Shown piece after piece: positions 37,301-49,300 of a stretch of 64,000 nt of DNA. Position 1 is the stretch's first letter; every line of letters starts with the position of its first letter. The notes under the pieces were generated by a model. It had not been told where the DNA came from. It did no database searches and worked only from the letters and a program-made list of their open reading frames with translations. Source of the stretch: Capra hircus (lineage: Eukaryota; Chordata; Mammalia; Artiodactyla; Bovidae); assembly GCF_001704415.2 (NCBI RefSeq), contig NC_030820.1:46172036-46236035 (forward strand), written 5' to 3'. Position numbers and translations under genes: made by a program.

Positions 37301-40300
37301 AAGAACCCGCCTGCCATGTGGGAGACCTGGGTTTGACCCCTGGGTCGGGAAGATCCCCTGGAGAAGGGAAAGGCTACCCACTCCAGTACTCTTGCCTGGA
37401 GAAGTCTATGGACAGAGGAGGCTGGTGGGCTCAAGTCTGTGGGGTCACAGAGTAGGATGCGACTGAGCCTGCACGCAAGAGAATGCATGTATTTTCCTTA
37501 GTTCTTTTTTGGTATTTATTTGGATCACTTTGGGTGAAATTATAATCCTATTCTAATTGTCTTAGTTTTATTTACTCTGAATGTCAGTTTTCTGAACTTG
37601 AGTTGGGCATGCTTTTCCTCAGTTGGTTGTTTAGTACACATGTAGGCTGCACAGCCTCTGTTGCAACCCTCTTCTCTGCCTGTTGATGTGGTGGCCACGG
37701 AAGACAGTACTGCAAGGACTGAGGGCAGGTCCCAATGAAACTTCGGTTGCTAAACCAGACAGCATTCAGTTTGTCAGCTGCTCTTGCGAACTTTCATTCG
37801 TTTTAACCAAAATTCAGTCCTATGTTTCTCACTGTGAGATTCAGTTTGTTAGTGTAGTAGCTCTGAGAGAAACCTACCAGCATCGTAGCTTTGAGATACC
37901 TCATTAAGTGCTCAGAATGACAGTAACTGCAGATCATAGTTAGATAATTCTTCTGTATTTTTCAGAATGTTTTCATAAACACCTTTTGTTTTTTATTTAA
38001 AAACACCGGGAGTAGAATTGATGTGACTGTATCCTCTTGCAAATGGAAGCAGGTGTTTCTCAGAGGCCAGTGGATCCCCTTCCTCCATCTTTGCTGAGCC
38101 CTCCCGTGTCTCTCTGCAGCGTGTACTCTGGGCACCAGTCCATCCTCATCCCACCGGCAGAGCTGGAGACCAATCCTGCCTTGTGGCTGCTTGCCGTGAG
38201 TCAGTACAAAGTCCGGGATACATTTTGCTCCTATTCAGTGATGGAACTGTGCACCAAGGGGCTGGGATCGCAGACAGAATCCCTCAAGGTAAGCAACCCA
38301 AGAGTGCCCAGAGCGTTGCCAGCATCCTGGGGAAGCACAGTATTGGAGGCCGTGGAAGAGGTGTGGTGGGGCAGCCACTGTCATCTGAGGGTTTACAGAG
38401 TTTCTTCTACATGAAAACCTCGTTTTATTTATTTATTTATTTTTTTGAAAACCTCGTTTTATACCATGAATGTTTTCTCACTGCCAGAGTTAGAGATCAG
38501 AACATATGTTATTGATGTCTTTAATTCTGTTAGGGCTGCTTGGAGGGGCCTGAACTGCCTTTTTAATTGTTGGTAGATTCAGTTTTATTCCAGTGATGAG
38601 GTTACAGTCATAGGTCTTAATTTAGCCATTCATTTCGTTTTTCTTGAAGACTTTGATTGGTATATCTGGGTCCTAACAAGATTTCAGTTGTACAGTTCAG
38701 TGAACAGTGGTTTGGTTTTATTTGTTAATATTCAGTTACCATTATGTGATAGCCAAGGACATCTGGGTAGACATACCATAATATTCAAGTAACTAGGAGA
38801 GAATAATTATAAGACCTATTACGGTTAGTATTCCAACCGTTCACTGTTTCTATGCTCATATGTGAGAGAGAGAGTGTGTGTGTATACACAGGTTATATTT
38901 GTGTGTATGTATGTATACATACAAATTACCTATATACTTGCCATTAGTAAAGCAGTGTATTTCTCTCTCCTGAATTTTGTTCTCCTATTCAGACCCAATG
39001 CATTAAGCTTGAACGAGAAAGCAAAATGCATGGTAACTTTGATATTAAGCCACAGAAATAAATTATTATTTTTTCAGTTCAGTTCAGTCACTCAGCCACG
39101 TCCGACTCTTTGCGACCCCATGGACCACAGTACACCAGGCCTCCCTGTCCATCACCAACTCCCGGAGTTTATCCAAACTCATGTCCATTGACTCGGTGAT
39201 GCCATCCCACCATTTCATCCTCTGTCGTCTCCTTCTCCTCCTGTATTCAATCTTTCCCAGCATCATGGTCTTTTCAAGTGAGTCAGCTCTTCGCATCAGG
39301 TATCCAAAGTTTTCGAGTTTCAGCTTCAACATCAGTCCTTCCAGTGAACACTCAGGACTGATCTCTTTAAGATGGACTGGTTGGATCTCCTTGCAGTCCA
39401 AGGGACTCTCAAGAGTCTTCTCCAACACCACAGTTCAAAAGCATCAATTCTTTGGTGCTCAGCTTTCTTTATGGTCCAACTCTCACATCCCTACATGACT
39501 ACTGGAAAAATCATAGCTTTGGCTCTATGGACCTTTGTTGGCAAAGGAATGTCTCTGATTTTTAATATGCTATCTAGGTTGGTCATAACTTTCCTTCCAA
39601 GGAGTAAGTGTCTTTTGATTTTATGGCTGCAGTCACCATCTGCAGTGATTTTGGAGCCTCCTGAAATTAAGTCAGCCACTGTTTCCACTGTTTCCCTATC
39701 TATTTGTCATGAAGTAGTGGGACCAGATGCCATGATCTTAGTTCTCTGAATCTTCTGTTTTTAAGCCAACTTTTCCACTCTTCTGTTTCACTTTCATCAA
39801 GAGGCTTTTTAGTTCTTCTTCACTTTCTGCCATAATGGTGGTGTCATCTGCATATCTGAGGTTATTGATATTTCTCCCGGCAGTCTTGATGCCAGCTTGT
39901 GCTTCATCCAGCCCAGCATTTTGCATGATGTACTCTGCATATAAGTTGAATAAGCAGGGTGACAGTATACAGCCTTGACGTACTCCTTTTCCTGTTTGGA
40001 ACCAGTCTCTTGTTCCATGTCCAGTTCTAACTGTTGCTTCCTGATCTGCATACAGGTTTCTCAAGAGGCAGATCAAGTGGTCTGGTATTCCCATCTCTCA
40101 GAATTTTCCAGTTTATTGTGATCCATACAGTCAAAGGCTTTGGTATAGTCAATAAAGTTGAAATAGATGTTTTTCTGAAACTCTCTTGCTTTTTCGATGA
40201 TCCAGTGGATGTTGGCAATTTAATCTCTGGTTCCTCTGCTTTTTCTAAAACCAGCTCGAACATCTGGAAGTTCACAGTTCACGTACTGTTGAAGCCTGGC

Positions 40301-43300
40301 TTGGAGAATTTTGAGCATTACTTTGCTAGCATGTGATGTGAGTGCAGTTGTGTGGTGGTTTGAGCATTCTTTGGTGTTGCCTTTCCTTGGGATAGGAATG
40401 AAAACTGACCTTTTCCAGTCCAGTGGCCACTGCTGAGTTTTCCAAATTTGCTGGCATATTATTTCTTGAAGTTATATCTATATAGCAAAAGAAATTTATA
40501 AAACATAATTATTATTCATGTCCACCTATGTATGCTATAAAATGATTATGTTTCACGAACTTTCCCACAGGGTGCATATGTAAATGACCAAATGAAATAA
40601 ATGATATCTAAGCACTTCACACTTTGATTAGTTTAATACTTACAGTGGCTCTCTGAACTGGATCCATTATTGTCTCCATTTTAAAGGTGAGAAGACTTAC
40701 ATTATAGAGAAATCAAGTACCTTTTGCAAGTTCTTATATTTAATAAACTTCAGGGCCAACTTTTGAATCTCTGGCCCCAAATGCACCGTCCAGAGCGATA
40801 GGCTGCATTCCCCCAGAACACGTGTGTGTCGGGGGCCCTCCTGTTTTGCACACTCATCTTGCCCCATGTGGCAGCATGTCTGGAAGCTCGCACTCAGCAC
40901 AAGGGCCCAGTCAGCCCTCCCAGCTGCAGCTGGCTCCTGATGACTTTCCCGTGTGCACTGGAGACACCGTCGCTCCCACGCTCCCATGTCAGTGCCACTC
41001 CCATCACGGGCTGTGCTCTTCCTGGACTCTGTCTGGGTGTGTTATGCTCAAGACACTTCATTTCCAGCTCCGGGGTGTTTCCATGTCATTCACTTGATGG
41101 AATTTGGGCAGAAATGAACTGTGCTTCATCATGACAGTTCAAGCTCAGGACATGAAAGGAGAACGGTGTTGAAGAAGCTGCCCAGGTGTTTTTGTTTTCC
41201 ATTTCTGTATTAAAAGTAGGTTTCTCATTTCTCTCCAATGTGTGTTCTGTGTATCCAGGCTCACAGGAGTGTATACAGGTGCTTCTGTTCATCCCCATAC
41301 CCTGTCCTTTAATTATCTTATCCAGATCTTGTTTTTCTTCAACTTTGTTCCTCATTATGCTGCTTCAGTTACTTAAATGCTTGTAATGGCATCCTTGATA
41401 ATTGGATATGGGCCGTTTTTTGTTTACACATATGTTCTACAGCATTTTGATTACTGGTGTGGACACAGAGCCCTGGGAATGAATATCTTTGTGGAGTTTC
41501 TGTGGTTTTTGTGGGTCTGGGTGAGGAGCCTGCAGGTCACACCTTAACACTGGCAAGTGTGACCTCCTGCCTCTGTCATTTGTAGGCACGAGGACTGGAC
41601 TTGTCCCGCGTGCGGACCTGTGTGGTGGTGGCAGAGGAGCGGCCTCGAATAGCACTCACCCAGTCTTTCTCGAAACTGTTCAAAGACCTGGGCCTCCACC
41701 CGCGGGCCGTTAGCACCTCGTTTGGCTGTCGAGTGAACCTGGCAATTTGCTTGCAGGTGAGTTTCCTTGATGCCAATAAGTGCTTGGGTCACAGAGTGAC
41801 TTTTAAAGACAGGCATACAGCGCCAAACTGCTCACCACAGTTCCCTGCTGATGCTAACCCACATTTAGAAGGAATCTTTCAATCAAATGCATGCGGTTGG
41901 TGCACACTTGTTTCCTTTTTCTTTTAGTTAAAGTCTGCGTTTGTCAGTAACCATTATTCATAACTAGCACTCACAGGCTTATTCTGTCCTGGGACATTTT
42001 AAGTTTTGTAGCAAGAGTTGCTGTTTGTCCAAACCTCTCAAGTCAGGCTCTTTAAAGATGAGATACTAAACAAACGTTTCACTGTGGCAAGAAATCCTGT
42101 CCCTTGAAGTACTTAGTCTCTTGTATACAGACAGTGATTGCTGTAGGGAGAATTCCAGTACATTAAGCAGGTTCACAAATTTGCTCCTGTGGTGACACCA
42201 TTGAAGTAACACTTAATTGCTGCATTTCTAAGGTAGAGCTGTAAGTGAGGCTGCCCTCGTAAAGTAGCCTTGTATCCTTTGTGGCCAAAAATACCTGTTT
42301 CCTGTCTCTTCATTAGCCCACTTCTGACCATCTTCACTGTTCTCTCCTGCTCTGAACTCTTTACCTGAGATCTAGTTTATGAAGGCGAGGAAGGTTGTGT
42401 GGGACCTCCCCAAGTGCCCTTCAGGCTGCCTCAGCCAAAATGAGCTGGTCCCAGGCTCAGCTTCAGGCTCTGTTCCTTTGAGCATATGAAAAGGACAGGA
42501 ACTTCCTGCACAGTAGGTGCTGGAGTGGAGGACAGTTGCTGCAAACCAGCTCCCGGAGCTCCCCTCCCTGCCACCTATCATGTCCCCCATGTGTGGCCCG
42601 AGGTGCTGCTTCTAGTTCCCCTTGGGCAACCATGGGAAGCTCCTGGTCTGCTGACTCCTGGCTAGAGCTCTCAGTATTTGGACTTCGGAGACAAAGGACT
42701 GACTATCCCCACATGATCAGTCTGATGAGATCGCTTTAGAAAAATCAGTGACAGGAAGCTTTTCTGATTTTCATTAGATGTTCCTTGCCTCTGTCTCCCT
42801 TCTCTTTGAGTCAGCTCCATTTTTAAACATGTGTAACTACCAGAGTCCTTAGGAGTCCATTGAGCCTTGGTCTGTGATTGAAGTAATCTGAAGGATTGGA
42901 TTGATTTGCCCAGCTAGTCCTTTACATGCTGAGATTTTCTTTTGCTCTTCACCTTTATCTGTTCTGCTTGAGAAGAAATGACAAATGCACTCATTAGATG
43001 AATCCAGCTGTAGGATTCTGTAACACTCCCTTCTCCGGCAAGCAGTGGGGAGTGAATCAGGAGTCCACAGGAATCTGTGAGAGACAGGCTCCTGCCCACA
43101 GCGATGTTACTCTTCTCTCTCTCAGAATGCTGGAAGATGAAGGGAGAAGGACATAGAATAGATCCCATATTAACAAATATCATTTAGCACTTGTCTACTT
43201 CATACAGGCAACAAAGAATTCTACAACACTTTATTATATAAAATTAAAACTTTGTAGACACTAGAAATAAAGCACTTATGTTATTTACCTCTTTTTCTTA

Positions 43301-46300
43301 TTTATTTCCATCTACTTAATCTGAAATGTTTTAAGAAGTTTTTATAAGGAAGCAGTAAATTAAGTAGGAAAAGTAAAATACACTAAAAATAATAGAAAGG
43401 GTAGAGCTGACAGAAAATAAGGGTAAGAAGCCAAGAATGAAGTTGGCACATAGGTACTTGGCACCTTGTGGCCTGAAATACAAGCACTGTCTATCTATGT
43501 CCTTACCACCTAGAACTGGACCTGGTGCTTTGTAAATATTTAATAAATATGTGTTGCAAGAATGTGTGGAATACTTGAAGTTCTATACTTTTAATAAAGA
43601 AAACTAATATATTCCTGTATGGAAAGCAGCCCCATCAGCCTGATGCCGAGGCAGAGGGGGCATTGCCAGTCCCCAGCCGCAGTGCTCGTTTGGGAGCTTG
43701 GCAGCTTCTCTAAGGGTTTTTGTATGTTTTTTTTTTCTGCTTGTGTGCTTTACTCTCATCAAATTTGCAGCCAGTTTTCCTTTTTCTGAATGGTCAGTAT
43801 TAGAAAAGAGATGACAGTAGTAATGAGTCTGGCAGCAGAGATGGATCAGGTGAACTCAAGTGCGTCCCCCTGAGCAGTGCAGGCTTCCCCCTGCTGTGCC
43901 TGCAGCCAGGTGTGCCTCAGCGTTGCGGAGTTCTGTGGTTTGGGGGGCTGGACCACTTGTGCTCACAGCAGGCTGTAGGCAGAACCCTGTTACCCCACAT
44001 GTGGACGTGGGGTCTCTGGCATGCTCCATCCTGGGAGTGGCCTCTTGTCAGCCAGAGTCAGATTTTACTTAGAGAAACTCAAGACACAGTTCTGGCCCTC
44101 TGGGAACCACATGGACAGTACACATACAGATGAATTTTTCAGTAAGTGAGTAAAATATTCTTAGGAAAAATGAAGTAAGAGCATAAAAGGGGTACAGAAG
44201 AGGCAGTTTTATGGTTAGGGTAGCCAAGAAGGACAACGCTGAGTTGACAGTTCTGCAAAGTGCCCTGTGACATGAACGTACAAAAACGTGGGCAAAAGCA
44301 GCAACAAGTGCAAGGCAGGATTGGTCAGTGGAAATGCTTATTTTCTATTAATTTTTGCATAAATAAAAAAATATGTGATTGTGATCCCAAACAAGATCTT
44401 CATGACCAAGATAACCACAATGGTGTGATCACTCACCTAGAACCAGACATCCTGGAGTGGGTAAGTCAGGTGGGCCTTAGGAAGCATCACTACAAACAAA
44501 GCTAGTGGGGGTGATGGAATTCCAGCTGAGCTATTTCAAATCCTAAAAGATTATGCTGTTAAAGTGGAAATTTAAACTCCAGATTTAAATTTAGAAAACT
44601 TAGCAGTGGCCACAGGACTGGAAAAAATCAGTTTTCATTCCAATCCCAAAGAAAGGCAACACCAAAGAGTGTTCAGACTACCACACAACCACACTCATAT
44701 CACACGCTAGCAAAGTAATTCTCAAAATTCTCCAAGCCAGGCTTCAACAGTACGTGAACCATGAATTTTCAGATGTCCAAGATGGATTTATAAGAGTCTG
44801 AGGAACCAGATTTCAAATTGCCAACATCTGTTGGATCATAGAAAAAGCACGAGAGTTCCAGAAAAACATCTACTTCTGTTTTACTGACTAAGTCATAGCC
44901 TTTCACTGTGTGGATCACAACAAACTGGAAAATTCTTCAAGAGATGGGAATTCCAGACCACCTTACCTACCTACTGAGAAATATGTATGCAGATGAAGAA
45001 GCAATAATTAGAACCAGACATTGAACAACAAACTGGTTCCAAATTGGGAAAGGAGTACATCAAGGCTGTATATTGTCACCCTGCTTATTTAACTTATATG
45101 CAGAGTATGTCATGCAAAATGCTGGGCTGGATGAAGCACAAACTGGAATCAAGATTGCCAAGAGAAACATCAATAACCTCAAATACACAGATGATGCCAC
45201 TCTTATGGCAGAAAGTGAAGAAGAACTAAAGAGCACTCTTGATATAAGTGAAAGAGGAGAGTGAAAAAGCTGGCTTAAAACTCAACATTCAAAAAGCTAA
45301 GATCATGGCATCTGGTCCTGTCACTTCATGGCAAGTATATGGGGAAACAATGGAAACAGTGAGAGACTTTATTTTCTTGGGCTCCAAAATCACTACAGAT
45401 GGTGACTGCAGCCATGAAATTAAAAGGCACTTGCTCCTTGGAAGAAAAGCTATGACCAACCTAGACAGCATTTTAAAAATCAGAGACATTACTTTGCCAA
45501 CAAAGGTCCATCTAGTCAAAGCTATTGTTTTTCCAGTAGTTCGTGTATGGATGTGAGTTGGACCAGAAAGAAACCTGAGCGCCAAAGAATTGATGCTTTT
45601 GAACTGTGGTATTGGAGAAGACTCTCGAGAGTCCTTTGGACAGCAAGGAGATCAAACCAATCCATCCTAAAGGGAATCATTCCTGAATATTCGTTGGAAG
45701 GACTGATGCTGAAATAACTGCAATACTTTGGTCACCTGATGTGAAGAACTGACTCACTGGAAAAGACCCTGATGCTGGGAAAGATTGAAGGCAGGAGAAG
45801 GGGACGACGGAGGATGAGATGGTTGGATGGCATCACTGACTCGATGGACATGAGTTTGAGTAAGCTCCAAGAGTTGTTGATGGACAAGGAGGCCTGGCAT
45901 GCTGCAGTCCATGGGGTCGCTAAGAGTTGGGCATGACTGAGCGACTGAACTGAACTGATCCAAAACAAACAGAGAAGGCATAGCTTGAGGTTGAGGTCTG
46001 AGAGCAGAAGTGCCACGACTCTTGTTCCCATTGTATTTCTGCAGGGCCTGACACATGAGAACTGTGTAATAAAGATATTAAATATACCAAAACTGAATTT
46101 TTAAGAACGATTATACAAATAAGGAAAACAACCTGAAAAGTTATGAATTTTTAGAGACTGAATTTTTTACCAAAGAATATTTAGGAAACAAAAATCGGAA
46201 AATACAGACCAGCCAATAAATACCACCCATCTGCCTAGAGAGAATCACTATCAATTCCTTAACGTGAAAACATGAAAAACAGAAATGCTAGGGTGTTTCC

Positions 46301-49300
46301 CAAATTCCAAGCCCTGTCCTAAGTGCTTGAAGGTGTTGTGAAGGTCATGCCATTTTTCTGGTAACCCCAGAATTACCAGCGTGTGTGAAATCAGTGAGTG
46401 TTTTCAGTTGATTGGTGGTTGTTTGAGGGCATGTTTTCTCAGCTGGATGGCCCACCATGCTTCCTCAGGGCCCTCTACTGGGCTGAGTGCCCTGGGAGAG
46501 GGCAGGTCTCCGTCTCTCGAGGTATGTAGCCAGGGACCTTGTCGAGATGAGGAATGGAGCCGCATCTGAGCTGTGCTCTCAGAATCACATTTCTAGTGTC
46601 CATGGGCCCCCTTCTAGAAGTGCCCCCTGGTCTTGGGGAGGCTGAGTTGTGCAGCTAGCGGGTTGTGGTGACTGCAGAAAGAAATGTTGGTGATGCATGA
46701 GATTCTGAGGTACCTGAGTGGCGCAGTATGAGGCCAGACCCACACAGGACTGTGCCCATGCAGAAACCTGGGCTTGTTCCAGCTTTCTCGGGATGTCAGG
46801 AGAGACAGTCAGCCAGGGAAGATGTGCAGCATCCGAGGAGCTGCCCCTAATGGCTTTAGGGTCTTTCCCCTGTGGACTTGGATGCTTTTGGATGGTGGAG
46901 GTGGGGGATGCAGATGAGAGGGAAGGGGATGCAACGTCTTGGAGGACAGAGCTGAGGGGGAGGCAGGTTGGGGAGTCCCTCCCACACCACTGAGCGAGGA
47001 GCCTGAGGTTTGGTCCATGCTTCATGCATACTCTGAACTCTTTTCTTGTCCTAATCTTGTAGATGAGCAGGGCTAGACAGCCTGAAGATTCACAGACTTC
47101 CAGGGTCACCTTTATTGTTGTAGTAAGAAACTTGAAGCTATTTCAGTGAGGAACACTCGACAGATTTGGTCAATTAAATTCATACTCCCTGCTTTCTCAG
47201 TAAAGAACAGAAACTAGAGAAAAGTACCATAAAATCAACACCCACTGACCGTATGTATGAAAAGCAGTTCCTCAGGCCCACCTGCCCGTGGCCAGTCATC
47301 TGTTACCTCCTCTGTTGCTCTGTGGATATGTGAACATCTTCTTAGATTTTTTTTTTAGCCTTTAATGGTACAGTGATTGATTTTAATGATTTCCATATTT
47401 GACATTGTTTTTGATCTTCTTTTTACTTTGTTCTCTGCTTTTTGCATTCTCCTCCCCACCCCTCCCTCTTCTTCATCCCACTTTTACTGCTGGGTTGTCT
47501 GTTTCTGTGTCTGTGTGTGTCCTCGATGTTCGGTTTCTGTTGGTCTGGTGTCCTCTGCTCCCACCTCCTGCTGCTGTAGCCTCACCGGCTGTGGAAGCTG
47601 GCCGAGCAGGTAGGGACTTCCCGCCCGTCCACACCAGTGCCTGCAACCACACAGTTTCATCAGCTCCCAGCAGTGGGCAGACTAGGAGTTGAGTGCGGAG
47701 ATGGGCTGGGCTTGTGGACCCGTGGGCAGGAGGGCTGACAGCCAGCGTGATGTCATGTCTCAGATCTCTTCAGATGTCTTGCATTTGTGACAAACGCTGT
47801 GCTTCCATTTACACGATCTGTGGTGTCTTTGCCAGTTTGGGGTCATCTCTGTTTTGCTTCATTTTTTGCTTCTAGTGACCTGTTTTCTGATTTGTTGGTT
47901 TTTAATTGGCCTCTTGTGGTTACGTGCTTTGCATTGCTCAGACCACAAACTGTTCCTCCACTCAGCTCTGGTCTGTGACACAGCCCCCGGAGTAGCCGCA
48001 GGTCAGCGAGGATGCTGTGTCCTCACGGCAGGGCAGCTCCTCCTCCAGGCTGATTGCATGTGCTTTCTCAGGGGGCGGGGGAGGTTAGCGTGTGGTCCAG
48101 TGTGGTGTAATGAAGGTGTCTTTATTTTTTCCTTTTTCTTATATTGAAGTGTGCCTTTGATATAAGGTTAAGATTCTCTCGTGAAGAATTTTAGTGTAGT
48201 TCTTCAAATAAATCTGAGAGTCTCCTTATTTTTTGGCAGATTTTTTTTTTAGGTTCTCTCTTTTTCTACCAAAAGTAGTGCATTACTTTCCCAGGAAATG
48301 TATGTAGAATTTTTGTTTGTAATGTAGCTTTAATGCCATTGCTGTTATATAAACAGAGATCATTGTTCAGAAGTCAACTCGGTATGTATTTTGAAGAGAT
48401 TTATGATCCCAAGATAAGATTTCAGGACCCTGTGTTTAAATAAATAATTCAGACCACAGGGTGCTGCCCAGATGACCAGTGATAAAACATGCTACCTCCC
48501 TGACTTATGTCTTGGGCAAAAATGGCCTCCCACCCTGGAGGAAGACCAGGGCACAAGTAGAACCAGAATGAACAAGATCCTTGCCTTTTATCTCTTCTTT
48601 CTCAGTCTGTCAGCTTATGTCACATGTTCTGCTTCAGTACCTTGAGCTCTGAAAATACACTTTTGGGGATGCATGTGGTGAAAGCCTCTCAGCAAATGAT
48701 GCTTCACTTCCTCAGCAATCTGCTTTTGCCAACGCTACCTCTGTAGTTTCAGCCTCTTTTTATTTGGCGAGATTCCCCTTTCCTTTCTAATTTTCATAAA
48801 TGATTAGCAGTCAAGCTATGTGAAAGTCAGTATTATCTTAGTAAGATATTCTTTCAGAGTTAGGTTATCAAGGGAGAGGTGTGGTTTTAGTGCTTTTGGG
48901 TTTTGTTCAGTTTCAGACCTTATCAAAGAAATATTCCCAGTCAGTAGGAAGCACAGATGTAGCTCCTCCTTGGCAAACGGGATTAATCGCATTGTGTCCT
49001 TGCTTGCAGGGAACATCGGGGCCCGATCCGACCACCGTCTATGTGGACATGAGAGCTCTGAGACACGACAGGTATTGTGACTTTGTCTCCCGGCACCCAG
49101 CGTGCAGCGCTCCTCTGGAAGGAGGAGTGCAGTCGTCTGTCCTGAGAGCAGGGGCCACAGAGTGAGCTTTCACAGCACTCCACGTGCATCACCTCGCATC
49201 CCACCAGGGCAGCAGCTCCTGATTCTGAGAATAGCTGTCCCAAAGCCGCTGAAGTCAGAGTGGCCTTTTCTCACACTCTGTCAGACTTGACATTTTCTTA

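Larger units (their letters stand above)
26923..38119 (+). other. Intron 12 (11.2 kb)
   Basis: It contains a composite Bov-tA (27490-27785), L1 remnants (about 27960-28122 and 28390-29010), a Bov-tA (30901-31045), a long BovB (31047-34507), a 5'-inverted L1 with two nested insertions (34515-37270) and a Bov-tA (37279-37480). The stretches 29010-30840 and 37480-38119 look unique and hold no gene I can see. Confidence 0.75.
38289..41585 (+). other. Intron 13 (3.3 kb)
   Basis: It contains a tail-only insertion scar (38412-38462), a GA/GT/GTAT microsatellite (about 38868-38925) and a minus-strand BovB (39075-40461). The remainder is unique-looking. Confidence 0.75.

Noticed and set aside
46585..47109. 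A 174-residue minus-strand reading frame in intron 14
   Set aside because: Ser/Pro-rich with no family resemblance, no splice context and not part of DIP2C; likely chance in GC-rich sequence.
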